Origin: Bombus terrestris
Taxonomy: Eukaryota > Arthropoda > Insecta > Hymenoptera > Apidae
Reading direction: 5' to 3'
NCBI RefSeq assembly: GCF_910591885.1
Contig: NC_063274.1
Span: 1,178,001 to 1,242,000, forward strand
Length of the DNA stretch: 64,000 nucleotides
Part shown: positions 1 to 11,993 of the stretch, one piece after another
Layout of the letters: every line of letters starts with the position of its first letter
Numbering within the stretch: position 1 is the first letter of the stretch
The notes under the pieces: model-generated
What the model saw: only the letters and a program-made list of their open reading frames with translations
Told to the model about the DNA's origin: nothing
Databases searched by the model: none
Program-made: the position numbers and the translations under genes

Positions 1-1462
1 GTAAGATGTTTCCGGTAAACGGATATTTTCAAACCGGTGCGGTGTCGTGATTAAGGGACCCAGTGCGAGCGAGCAAGCACGTATCCGAATCGAACGACAG
101 ACAAATTCGGACTAGCTGATGTTCGCGCCTCGTACAACCCCCGAGTCCTGTCCGTCCTACCGGACCTACCCGTTCTGCTATCCTGGAGAACCAGCGCACG
201 CGCCACTTGCTGCTACTCTGCCTGCTACAAACACGCACGCACGCACACACACAGATTGACCGTGTTACACGTCATCGACGCAGCTATTCGTCGCGGTGTG
301 GGCGACGCGCCGCTTCGCTCACCCTGCACCCTTCCATTCCCATTACTCGCTATTCGCTTGCCGCGTTCCTTCCCTTAGTTTCGCCAGCATATCCTCGTGA
401 ACGTAGCAAATTGCCGAAATACCTGGCATACGTATCAACCGGAGCATCGAATCTTCATCGACCGATATTTCTTTTTCTACGCGTTTATCGACATCTCGCG
501 TCTCTGTTTCGTCCTTACTGGATACAGATATCTATAGATACCATCGAAGATCATACGTAAATTTTATTTTCATACGTACTCCACTAGTATTATATATTAT
601 GTTTTACCACATACCAGTATGCCATATCCATACCGTATGAAACGATGCGATTGTGACAGACGCAGAATTATGTTACTTTTGGAAGCGTTGCATATCGACA
701 GGCGTATGAAATAACCGTTATTCGTGTATACGAAAATGATATATAATATAGGATAGGATATAGCATATAATATAGACATTTTCTTTTTAAATAGATGTCG
801 CGTATTTTGCCCAAAGAGTATATGGAACGCGATGCTTACCCACGATATTTAACGTATGTCTACAGAATACCCGTTGCTAAATCAATTAACGCGTTAGCTT
901 TCCTTAGATGTGAAATGTTAAAAGTCATTTACTGAAAGAATAACGTTGCGTTTTCTTCGAAAAATACTTACTATTTGCACAAAACGATGACGATGATGAG
1001 AAAACGGCAAATGAAGAAAATTATATTGTTTTTAATGAGAAAGAAATAAAACGAGGGAGGGAATCTTGTTCTAGAAATGCCCGAAACTAAAGAACCTAGA
1101 TTTCTGGATAGTTCAATAACGGAATTTCAAATCGGATTTGAAATTACTCGGTGCCAATCTATTATTGAATTTGGTACTAGTAAATAGCAAATTTCGTTTA
1201 TTAACTTACTACTATTTATCTCGGACGTAAAAGAAGAACACGCATACACAAATGTAACTTCATATAGTCTGATTCGATGAAAAGTCGTGCGTGGTTCGCT
1301 ATTGCATAGTAAAGAAACTTAAGAGAAAGTTCTTAATGGGGCTTGTTGGGTCTTGTTATAGAATACACGCTGGTTTCAAGCAAAAATATAAAACAAAACT
1401 CTTTTAAGACAAAAGAATAGGTTAAATCGTTTGTATACAAAAACATAATATACATTATGCTA
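1..1462. other. Left edge, no supported gene; CpG-rich first 560 bases
   Basis: The first 560 bases are richer in CpG than the following 15 kb and contain a short CA/CGCA run (about 231-252). Open frames exist on both strands but are arginine- and serine-rich and resemble no family I know. The stretch could be the promoter or first exon of a gene lying outside the window to the left. From 560 to 1462 the DNA is AT-rich and I see nothing in it beyond the probable 3' flank of the fatty acyl-CoA reductase. Confidence 0.4.
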
Positions 1463-4372
1463 TTACTGGTGGACCTTCCGCATAACTCCGCCCAAAAATG
1501 ACAAAGATTTCACGTGCTCCGTGACAGAATCCAAACCAGATCTTGCTATTTCGAAATTCTTGTAAATAAGATATAATATTCCGATGTAAAATAGATAGAC
1601 AGCAATTATGTGAATGACGTATAATCTGAAAGTACAATACGCGAATTATATCGCGATAGAGCGAAACGTTCGTTCTACGAAAGTACGATAATAAGAAATC
1701 AGAATTGTTTAAAAAACATTTACGCATGCTTGTATTACGATATTCTTCAAAAAGATGGAACGTAATAGCATTTTAAAACTGACAACGTGAATACATACAT
1801 CGCTTGGTGTCTTCTAGCGTTCGGCAACGTGGACAAATTCTCTTTCATGCAATATTGTCGTGCACCTAGAACGCAAGTTTTTATATAGTCGGCATGATCG
1901 ATGGACAAGAAATCTATTGGGAAAATCTCCTTGTCTTTGGGACTCATTTCTTGCCGCATTATTAGCAAGTTTGAGTTATGGAAGGTCCATTCCCTCATAG
2001 TAAAGTATTGTAAAACTTCGAGTCCAACGGAAATACGTCTTTGGATACGAACCATACTAAAAAGGAATATCCTATGTACAATTCAAAACTGACAAGATAA
2101 AAAAGAAGTAATTAATTCGAAAAACTTGGCTTACAATCTCTTTTGCCGAAATATCAACATAAGAAAATCGATGAAATAAGCCGGTATAATGTGAAACAAG
2201 AAGACGATCAGATTATGTACGAATTTGCTGCTATGTATGTCACCGGTTGGATACCAAATTTGTCCCTCGAAAGGATATTCATACGCGATCTTTTTGCCTT
2301 TACCCAATACTTCTCCCCACGTAATGGGTAATATGCCACTTTGCGTCATATTGTATACCTGTATACTTGTATCTCTAGCAAAGAAAAAGTGAGAAATATG
2401 TAAACCAAAGAGCAGAGACTAGATGGTTCCAATTACTATTTGACCTAACAGATAACGGAAAGGCTGATGGAATAGCTTACTTGGTCGTCGTAGCTGTTCT
2501 ATATGCGATTGCGATTAAGGCATTGATAGCAAGGTCGACGGGTATTACTTCGGCGTGATAGCTTCCATTACAGAGCATCGACCTTATCACACCTTTTCCT
2601 GCACCCACCATAAGGCCCACAGGTCCGTTTAGGTTATCCACCCAACCAGGTAACGGTTCTGCCAAAGCTGGAGTTACTGTACATACGACAATGTAATATT
2701 TGCTTTCACACGAAATCCGTATTCTATCAATTCGTTTAACGACAGTCTATATGAATATGTATATCGCGAATTAAGACATTTTCACGCGTTAACAACGAAA
2801 TGTTTAAGTAAGCGATCAGCTGAAAATAAAAATATATATTGTAATCGTATCAAACATTTCTCTTCCTTTCGACTTTTTACAAAAACGATGAAAACAAGAG
2901 TATCCTTTACCCTGGTACGTGTATATCTCTATAGCTTTTCATTTTTTCTGCAAGCTGTTTTTGAAAAAGTATTATTTGTCGGCAACAAATTATTTTTACC
3001 TATTGATGGTCTGGCAATGCTACAAGGTAAATCCGGGTATTCGTCTGCTACCAGTTTTTCGGCCAATCTCTTTGAATACGTATAAGTATTCGGATGAAGA
3101 CCCAACACCCTGTATTCGACGAAATCGATACGAATTATTAGTATTTGAATAGCCAAATAAACTAACTCGATACGCTAATTTTAAACAACAATTTGTCATT
3201 CTTCCCATAATGTGTAATATAATATTTTAGAAAAATTACCGAGATTGTAATTTTATAAGCTATTAAGAAATACGAATGCAATATTATTTCTTTGCGATAA
3301 AATCCCATAAGGGCATTAATTACTTGGGTGTAATAAGATCGATGGCACTTTCATCTAGCCATTGAACCAGCCTCATAACGTCGTGAGGATCAGCGGATGA
3401 TTCGTACACTTTTTCGTCGAGTTCCTCTTTGTCGGCGTAGCAGAAGGCTGTGCTCAGATGCACGAATGCCTTCAGCTTTTTCATCTTTTTACCTAATTCT
3501 ATAACTCTTTTCGTTCCAACCTTAAACGATAGTATTAACCAGATAAAAGAAAGAAAGTTTAAAAAGAATAACACAAATATCAAAATGGAAACGTATAGTT
3601 GGATTAATACACGTTTGAAACTACAAAATGTTCGTTGTGTGATTTAATTAATAAATTTACCGTATTCATGTCAATAGCGTCCTTCAATTTAGATTCTAAT
3701 TTAAGAGTTGCGGCAAAATGGAATACTACGTCAGTTTCGTTTATTAATATTTCGAGTTGCTCGTTAGTTAATCCTAAATTCTTCATACCCACGTCCCCGC
3801 TTAAAGGTATAACTTTCTTCATCGTTTCAGGCTTTTGCTTTTGTATTCTTTGAAACATCTGTTCAAAATTATTTCAAATTTCATTAAATCACGCATAGTA
3901 ATCACTCGTCGGTTCGATATTTTACTCGAAAATTAGTTGCTCTCCATTCAGTTTCAATATGTTGCTTCGTAATTGGTATACATACAATCGATAAATAACA
4001 AATTGGGCACATACGATACACCGTAGACGATACTCATGATTCGTAATCACCTTCTATATGATAACACAAGTACACTATACTAGATACAGCTCCGATTAAT
4101 CGAAAATAATTAGCAAAAGTTAAAAAGAAAAAAGAGTTTTTAAGTATAAAGTACAAAGAAGGGTTCATACTTACGAGTAATTTAAACATTTCGTCGACAC
4201 GCATCTCGGGAGTACGACCTCTTTTTGGCCGTATCAAAATATAAATCTTATTTAAATCGCTACAACTATAAAGTAGCTTCTCGATTAGGACTTTTCCCAT
4301 CAAACCGGTCCCTCCGGTTACAAAAACGACTTTTCCTTTGTAAAAAGATTGTATCTCGCTTAATTCGGTCAT
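1463..4372 (-). CDS. Fatty acyl-CoA reductase (eight coding exons)
   Basis: Reduces a fatty acyl-CoA to a fatty alcohol with NADPH, used in insects for wax, cuticular hydrocarbon, pheromone or ether-lipid precursors; usually bound to ER or peroxisome membrane. Exons (minus): 4372-4175, 3858-3661, 3520-3324, 3109-3000, 2676-2481, 2365-2135, 2056-1799, 1625-1463, all with GT-AG borders and compatible phases, giving 516 residues, the usual length. Exon 1 carries the Rossmann nucleotide-binding motif VTGGTGLMGK (about residues 18-27). Exon 4 has the active-site Tyr-x-x-x-Lys in HPNTYTYSKRLAEK. Later exons have the PVD motif and the VYNMTQSGILPITWGE stretch that leads into the FAR C-terminal domain. 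Exon 8 encodes a hydrophobic membrane segment and a short tail ending at TAA 1465-1463. The start ATG follows a splice acceptor at about 4388, so an upstream non-coding exon is expected. The family is clear; the exact FAR paralogue is not. Confidence 0.93.
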
Positions 4373-4387
4373 TTTTTTCTTTTAAAT

Positions 4388-7301
4388 CTGAAACAAACTA
4401 TCGTGAAAGTTCAATACGTTCGGTATATAGCGTCTCCGCTAAAAAGATTAGTTTCTTTATTGCTCATTGCCTTATTCTACTTGGTTTAATAATAAAAAAG
4501 GAAAAGAAGGAAAAATATAGAAAATCCACCGAAAGCAACGATTCTACGAATAAGATTTAAATTTATATTTCATATCAAACTCGAAACAGCAGAAACACAT
4601 AGGTACGTAGACATTTGCGCGCGTACATTGATTGTGTACGTAGGGAATTAAATTTATAAATGTAATATTTTTCTAAATTAACGGTACATTTGTAAAAAAG
4701 CTTAACAATACATTTTGCTGGAATCTGTCCGTTCTACGAATTAAGCACATATTATTATAATAAAATACCAGCACATATACCTACATATTCGTATATTCTA
4801 AGATAGATGAAATATTTTTAACGAGTTTTACGACTGTTATTCTTTTTTATCGTCATCTTCATTTTTTCACTTTTCATTCGGTCAGTTTCTTTCCCCAACT
4901 TCCTCGATTCTCCTTTTTCGCGAACATCTCATAATCGCGTATTCGCTTGTGCTTGAATCTCGGCAAAAGTCAATCACTATCTGTCATTTGAACAAAGTCC
5001 AAGGAGAAAATAAAGTTAAAGCAGTCCTTTTCGTGAGTAGGTATTGCCGTAGCCCAATACATTTCACGTATCGTTACTAATATACGATTAATTTTTATCA
5101 GGTCATACCTCGATAGACAGAGGCATTAATGCATCCGTGTTCGGAAGTACAGTTCATAATCTTTAAGCAAACGGATTTTAACCTACCATATAGTTAACTA
5201 GCATTAATTGCAGAAGTCGCCGTTTTATCTCGCAATTATGTTAATAACAGAATGTTTCGCGTACTTGACAGTGAAAGTATTCTTGAGATACAGTCACCGT
5301 CACTTACTATATTTGTACGTTCAACTGTTTCTACAAACATATAATTTCTCGCATTATGGTAATATTTTGCCATGACAGAATATAACGATCGCATGTATTA
5401 TGCGAGAATTTAAAAGCAACGTCAACGATAAAATCGCTATAAATTTTATACGTTATTTCTTGCATTCGAAGTAGTATGTATTTTCGTTATACGATTAAAA
5501 CATTAACATAATCGATTGTGATATTTTAATCAATTTTTGTCGAAAATGTTACCATACATTCTATAACATTATGGTATTTAATAAAATGTGAAAAGATGCG
5601 AGCAATGGAAAAATCTACGAAAACTGAAAAAATTGTGTTATTTTTGATACACGCGTATAAGTATCATGGATAGAAGATCATAGAAATTGAAGTAAAATTA
5701 TGTAGTTTCGTTAGAAAGTGAATGGTCCGGTCATTCGATAGTATTAAATGTGGCAACATTGAATGAGTTTCACTTTTACAGAACCTTTCGACGGCAATAA
5801 TATAAAATCTCAATTACAAAACTAGAACAATCTTCGCGTACCACGATTTGGTGCAAAACCTTTTAAAATACTTTTCCTTCCATTTAATACAAATTGATTT
5901 AAGATTAATAAGATTAATTCATAAAATGACAAGTGTAAGAATAAATTGCTCATTGCTATGTAACATGTTTTTGCGACTTTATTCATAGAACAATCCTCTA
6001 TTTTAAAACCTGTTTACAGTTTAGCCGACATCTACTTGAAGCATCCCGGTGAACAGAAAAATTTAATATATACATAGCTGCGACAAAGTCTTCTTTTAGA
6101 AAACGGAAGTGTACAGAGTAAATCGTGTAATTTAATAGCGTTTTCCCTATTAAATGTTATCTAAGAGCACTATATAATTTTAAATCTTATGAATATTTAT
6201 GTTTCAAAATAAGTAAAGTGTATAACTCTTCCTACTATTCTACATACATGCCCAATAATTTCTGCACGGTATTCGATAATTAGTGTCATTATTGATTTAA
6301 AAAATGCCTCTTAAAAAGATTTTACAAAAATAACTGCAAAGAATTTATTCGTTCAACGAAAAAGGAAACAATTATATCATTAGCAAAACAAATTCGTATG
6401 AATTCGAAATGTCTTGATGATAAGCGATGAAACTGGACAACCGTGTAAAATTCGTTTCGAGATTTATCGTTTCAGATTAAAATATTTATAATCAAGGATT
6501 TATTACCCTAAACAAATCACGATTTCGAATGAATGCTTGCGATAGTGTAGAGAGTATCTATCGATCGCGTATACCGATACATTTAATTTAACAGCCTTAT
6601 GAAAGATCTTCGTAGAATAATTTATGAAGATATATTACGTTGATTTAATATAAAAAATTGTTTAACAATCCTTAAAACATCAATCAACTAAATAAATAGA
6701 AAATCATTCTGTTTTTCGACGATCGAACAAAAAAACATTTGATGAAAAGTCATCACCATTGTATATCGTATATCGTATATTCCATCTTATTATTTCCTTT
6801 CTTTTTCTTCCCATTTATCTGTATCGTTTATTATCTAGTTATTCTTATTTTTCATTCCATCTCCCTAATATGTATTTGTTAAATTTATTTAAATAATAAC
6901 TGCAACTAAAATTTTATATACGAATCAGTAGGAAGGTTAAAAGTGACGGCAGAGGGTTAAATACAAAAACAACTATATCGATAGCTGCTTGACTTGTTGC
7001 TTAGTCCAATCACTTTTCACAGGAATAAAAAGAGTCAAATAATTGAATGAATATAATACTTGCAAAATAGTAATAATAACAACTTTTATTATTATCGTTG
7101 ATATATGACCAACCTTAATATGTATTTATTTATTTCCAATTTATTATTCATTCTTTCCTAAAGTCACCCACTATCAACGTTAAGGAGTAACCGATTGATT
7201 TCATTGACTGATTTCATTACACAACAAAACGAAAAATATATCACCGGTACCTAATATCAAAAAATTGATATGAAAATAATAATAAACAAAAATATACTTA
7301 C
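4388..7301. other. AT-rich stretch, probable first intron of the reductase; no gene seen
   Basis: About 2.9 kb of very AT-rich DNA with stops in every frame at short intervals. There are small tandem runs such as repeats of GTATATC near 6764-6780. I see no coding exon, RNA gene or transposon in it. Confidence 0.5.
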
Positions 7302-7530
7302 CTAATAGACTACGGGAATAGACTGATAAAAGCGAAACAAGTCTCTCTTAAGATATTTCAGTGCGCGAAATCGACAGGAGAGTTGGAAATACAACACGAA
7401 ATCGCTCAAACTAAATAAGAACAGGAAGAACAGTCGTGAACCACGGTGTTCGAACCTACTGAGCTTCAACGCAGATCGAGCTGAAAGTCGTAGCAGAACT
7501 AATGTCGTCTCCCCACCTGAGCGCAAGTGT
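7302..7530 (-). other. Probable non-coding first exon and promoter region of the fatty acyl-CoA reductase
   Basis: On the minus strand this GC-richer island ends in a strong splice donor (exon end 7302, then GTAAGTAT). The FAR start codon at 4372 is preceded 15 bases upstream by an acceptor (TTTCAG, exon start 4387). Joining the two would remove a 2.9 kb intron and give a short 5' untranslated leader. The upstream end of the exon is a guess. It is inferred from splice signals and composition only. Confidence 0.4.
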
Positions 7531-8723
7531 GTTCAATTTGACGAAATATAATTCTTTTCCTTCTATCCGAAAAGTTTTTCTTGCGGTATCTTCATCGCTC
7601 GATGCATTCAGCTACAAAGAAATGCACATTTTCTTTTGCTTCTGTCGAAATATTTTTCATTATAAAATTCGTTCATACTATTTCACGTAGCTTCAATGTA
7701 AAACGATACTTTTGACTGAAACAAATTACACTGCGTACGAGATGCAATGAATTTGAAATCAATATGAAATTGTTATATTTCTTTTAAATCAACATTTACG
7801 TTTAGGTCACTACAGTCAAACTGTAACACTAAAAAAACTTAAAATTACGTCCAACTTTATTCTTCTGTTACATTATGAATATTATAAACATATGTCCACA
7901 TATAGATACCCATACATGTATACTATCGTATTGAGTACTATTTAAATGCACTTCTTAAAAAGGAAAAGAAAATTAAACGCAAATTTCTTCTCTACCTTGG
8001 AAAAGTTAAATCTAAGTTTTCTTGATTCGTGCATTGTTATATTCCACAGATAAGTGTCAAACGACATATAACGAAATTTTATAATTTGGTATTATCATAC
8101 AAACTCATATACCATGTTTTCTAAATTTAATCATGTGTGCAAAAGTAATGGTATGGACGATATAATTTTGATATAATTAGGTGCAATAAGTTACACTTGC
8201 TCCTTTCACTGAAAAGTTACTTGTATCGCTTTAATGTTTTTACAAGTATGTTTTTCGTTACGCAAAGATGTTGTGTAAACTCAATGCACATTTGTAGTTC
8301 ATCGACATTTACATTACTCCTCTAGAAAATATCTCTTCCTTTCTCTCCTTGCTATCGCTCATTAAACATTTGCTATATAATTTGTTCCTTACCCAATAAG
8401 TAATAGTATTATTGTATTTATAAGTTTAATGTAGTAAAATTTTATGTCGATAAAGAAGTAATTTAAATATAATAATAAAAGACAGAACCAAGTAAAATAA
8501 TATTAAACTTTGATGTAATATTGAATTAATTCTATGTATTTTATATAACATACATTTCTTTGCAGCTTTTATATATTTTGCAGAGTAAGAAACTAACTTG
8601 ACGGAAACAAAGATCTTTATATATATCTTATCATATCACAGACGTGTGATATCAAGAAGTGGCGTTTTAGTAACAAACAATGTAAACGATTGAATATCAT
8701 TTTAATAAATTGTTATTAAAAAA
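7531..8723. other. Intergenic region between the reductase promoter and BLOC1S4
   Basis: AT-rich spacer of about 1.2 kb between two genes transcribed away from each other (reductase on minus, BLOC1S4 on plus). It should contain the BLOC1S4 promoter, but I see no recognisable core element. No coding exon is visible. Confidence 0.5.
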
Positions 8724-9480
8724 ATGTCTTCGCACACTATACCGATAGTCGAAGAATTAGCTAAGGATTACGCAAATTATTTAAAACTAGATTTATCCAG
8801 TCAAGTATGTACTATCCTATACATAACCTCAATGAATGAACCTGAAGTGTTACATATATCAAAGAATATTTTCTTATATCCTATAATTGTAAAATAAAAC
8901 GTACGATATAATGTAATGTTACATTCCAGATGAAGAATTTTCATGATGCAATCGAAGATGTAATGATGCGTTTAGAAGAGTTTCAGTCAATTATTGAAAT
9001 GGTTAGAGATAATAATTTAAATTAATAGATTTTTAATAAACATAATTTATATATATATTATATACATTATACTTTGTGTTAAAAGGTTCAGTCTGAAAAT
9101 AGCCAATGTATTGATCAACATATCCCAAAACTACAAGACATGCAACAAGAGGTCATAAATCTTAGCAGACGAATAGATGCTTTAGAACATGTTATTGCAA
9201 TGATTAATGTAAATCTAACAACATTAGAAGCTGCCGTTGATAATGCAGAAGCTGAATTAGGAATCTCTGATAGATTATTCGGAATGTTAAATCGTTTATC
9301 TTTCTTTGTAAGTCATTGTTACTTTCATAATATTGATAACACGATTACTTGATTCGTAATACATATATTTCATGATATGTATTTCAGAAAAAAACTCAAG
9401 AACCTGTGGTACCTAATAAATTATCAATGTACGAGCCTCCAACAATTTATAGAACCAATGACTATTTTAAGAGTGAATGA
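8724..9480 (+). CDS. BLOC1S4: BLOC-1 complex subunit 4 (cappuccino homologue)
   Basis: Small coiled-coil subunit of BLOC-1, the cytosolic complex that sorts cargo from endosomes to lysosome-related organelles (in insects, eye pigment granules) and acts in synaptic vesicle trafficking. Four exons: 8724-8804, 8930-9001, 9086-9307, 9388-9480, all phase 0 with GT-AG introns of 80-125 bases, giving 155 residues; the human protein is longer because of an N-terminal extension. Exon 3 is almost entirely helical (SRRIDALEHVIAMINVNLTTLE, about residues 72-93) and carries the conserved AEAELG. The C-terminus YEPPTIYRTNDYF closely matches the vertebrate cappuccino ending YEAPVLFRTEDYF as I recall it, which decides the identification. 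The ATG at 8724 opens exon 1. The TGA overlaps a poly(A) signal. Confidence 0.93.
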
Positions 9481-9485
9481 ATAAA
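9480..9485 (+). terminator. Poly(A) signal AATAAA overlapping the BLOC1S4 stop codon
   Basis: The last base of the TGA stop (9478-9480) is the first base of AATAAA. A second AATAAA lies at 9627-9632. Either could define a very short 3' UTR; the second is the safer choice because cleavage from the first would leave only about 15-25 untranslated bases. Confidence 0.5.
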
Positions 9486-9877
9486 ATACTTTATTTTATA
9501 GAGACATATAATAGATTTATCAATTATTTTCATACATTAATATATGCTACATTCTGAAGAAAATCTTCAATATTTAAGAGGTGTGTATTATTAAATGAAT
9601 TTCGCATGTTTCTGTTATAGATATGAAATAAAAATTATTTTAGTACGTATTGTGTTATGATTGTTTTCAGATATAAAATGTTTTCTGACATAAAATGTTA
9701 CAGACAAATATTCATTAACGAATCAAATAAAATTATACCTTGAATTTACTGGCTGAATAGTATTTAATAAATAGAGAACATGCAACCCTGGAATAATTAT
9801 CATTATTCAAATTTAACATATTTTACCAATTTTATCCCTAAAATACTAAAAAACTACCATAATTCATAGTCTGACCA
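9486..9877. other. Convergent intergenic spacer between BLOC1S4 and the TSP1 genes
   Basis: About 390 AT-rich bases between the stop codons of a plus-strand gene and a minus-strand gene. It must hold both 3' ends. Apart from the poly(A) signal at 9627-9632 (plus) I see nothing in it. Confidence 0.5.
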
Positions 9878-11315
9878 TTAACATGCTGCAAGAGTACAAG
9901 TTTTTAATTGTGCTTTCTTTTCACCTAATAAACAACTTCCACCTATACAATGCCTCCATCTTGTTAATTTTCCTATACCACAAGTAACGCTACAGCTTGA
10001 CCAGTTTCCCCATTGATCCCATATTTTTGGTCCTTGACGATTAATCCTACCTATTGTTAAAATATTTCATTTTCAAATAAAGATATTCATATAAGATTAC
10101 TGCTAAAACAGTGCCATAAATATAACATTCATATTTGCCACATATTTTGAAAAATATATAATAAATTTAAGACTCATATAATGATAATAAAGAATAATTC
10201 CTCCATTAAAATACTATTTAATACAATTATCACCATTAATAAAATGATGTATTGAATAATTTTCAAGTCTGTTATTATATTTAGCTAAATTTTAAATAAT
10301 TGCAATATATTAAGTTTGAAGATATGTACAAACATGACATTCTTGAAAAAAAAAATAAAAATAACATTTTTACAATTAAAAAGTTTAAAATTACTACAAA
10401 TATATCGGTGAAAAATTAAATAAAGTAATTTACATATTCTTTTATCAAGATACAAAATATGTACTAGAATAATAAATGTTTTATAAAAATCAATTCAAAA
10501 TCAGAGACACAAGAAAGATTATGATTTACAAAAGCATAGCTTACCACGATGCTACAAATATTACAATTTGTACGAACTGTATAAAAATGTAAAATCTAGT
10601 TGACAGAAGAAATAATAAAAAAGAAAGCAAGAATATTAGGCAAGTCCTCAGAATTCTTTTTCATAGCCATAATAGTAGAAAGCAAACGTCAATAAAGTAA
10701 ATTGATCGAAGATAACTACAAATGAAATACAGTGTTAACGTAATCCCTGGCCCTTAATAGGCTAATATTGGATTGTCCGGAAAGTTAGTTCCGATTTTGA
10801 AGGAAATTGGTTGACATGAAAGATCTTATTGAAAAGTTTTTCGCTGAAAAACCTGAGAGGTTCTGGAAGGATGCAATATTCAAGTTGCTTAAAGGATGGA
10901 GAAAGGTTGTGGAATAAAATACCACCTATATAATTCAATAAATGTATATCGAATCTAAATGTAAATCGGAATGAACTTTCCGGGCGACCGAATATATTCT
11001 CCTTTAATAATACTTTCTATAATTATATAAAGTATTTATCAAATAATAATTAAAATAGTAAATCAATTGCTTATTGGTTATACCTTTTTTTTCACTTTGT
11101 CCATCTGTATCAACTTCGTTATTTGTAATAGCGTATGTTTCCATGGTACGATGCAAATTTTCCTTTTGTCTCGGAGATGATTGTTTATAAGGAGTTAATA
11201 TAATATTATTTAAACGACTTTCGGACTGAAAAATTGATAAACACTCTATAAAAATAAATATAATGATAAATGTTTTAACAAACGATTTTACCAAATCATA
11301 TAGCATAATTTGCAT
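9878..11315 (-). CDS. Small secreted protein with one thrombospondin type-1 repeat (copy A)
   Basis: Two exons, 11315-11084 and 10050-9878, joined phase 1 to phase 1 through a GT-AG intron of about 1.03 kb, giving 134 residues. The N-terminus (about residues 10-32) is a hydrophobic signal sequence or anchor (SFVKTFIIIFIFIECLSIFQS). A low-complexity linker of about 45 residues follows, then a single TSP1 repeat in exon 2 with the W-x-x-W-x-x-W array, CSVTCG, a WRHC motif and six cysteines, ending directly at the sixth cysteine plus stop. TSP1 repeats of this type bind glycosaminoglycans or receptors outside the cell; the W-x-x-W motif is a site for C-mannosylation and CSVTCG for O-fucosylation. 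The gene next upstream (copy B) has the same strand and architecture, suggesting duplication. I do not recognise a named family; function is unknown. The intron contains a mariner-type element. Confidence 0.72.
10768..10992 (+). mobile_element. Non-autonomous mariner-type (Tc1/mariner) element with TA duplications
   Basis: A 225-base element bounded by TA on both sides (10766-10767 and 10993-10994). Its ends are imperfect inverted repeats of about 31 bases (24 of 31 positions agree) sharing CCGGAAAGTT and TTCCGATTT. Inside, 10816-10917 reads a 33-residue remnant that resembles the C-terminal tail of mariner transposases (FFAEKPERFWKDAI, then a GWRKVVE ending and TAA). The catalytic D,D34D domain is missing, so this copy cannot move by itself. 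It sits in the intron of TSP1 copy A on the opposite strand to that gene. Confidence 0.82.
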
Positions 11316-11993
11316 TACTGATTTATTAATTTCATGTAATACTTTTTACTGACTGAAATTATCTATCAATGTACGAAATGATCCAATAATCTTTTTAAAG
11401 CTATAACAATAATAAAATTACATATAAGAGGATTAAGCAATATTATTATTTAATAGAAATGATTAATTGAGGATAAAGTAAAATTATGTAGTTTTGGTAA
11501 TGCTATATGCATATCGCAAAAAAAAATAAACAAAATTAAAAGTCTGTATCACAGCAAAGTAAGTGTTTAATGTTTTTTTTTTACCATCATTTACATATAT
11601 ATCGTTGCCGAAAATTTAATTTAGAACAATATGCATATGGTACAAATGTGCTATAATAATTTCGTAAGGTATCGCAGATATATGTACGTATGTATGTACG
11701 CAAACTGTACTAAAATGTGTAATATCTTTCACCTTTTTAATAGAGCGGAAATACTAAAGCAGAGAATGGAAAAATAGAAATTTATCGATAAATAGCAGCC
11801 AACAATACAGACAGAAATACCATTGATTATTACATCAGTTAAATATAATGTGTAAAATTTAGTTAAAGTTAAATACAATTTCATTGAAGGAAAAGATTTA
11901 TTTTAATTGAATATAGAATTAAAGTCAAAATCTTATGTTCGTATTTCTGTATAAACTTAAAATATAACAATGTATTCTCTATTTTTAATAAAA

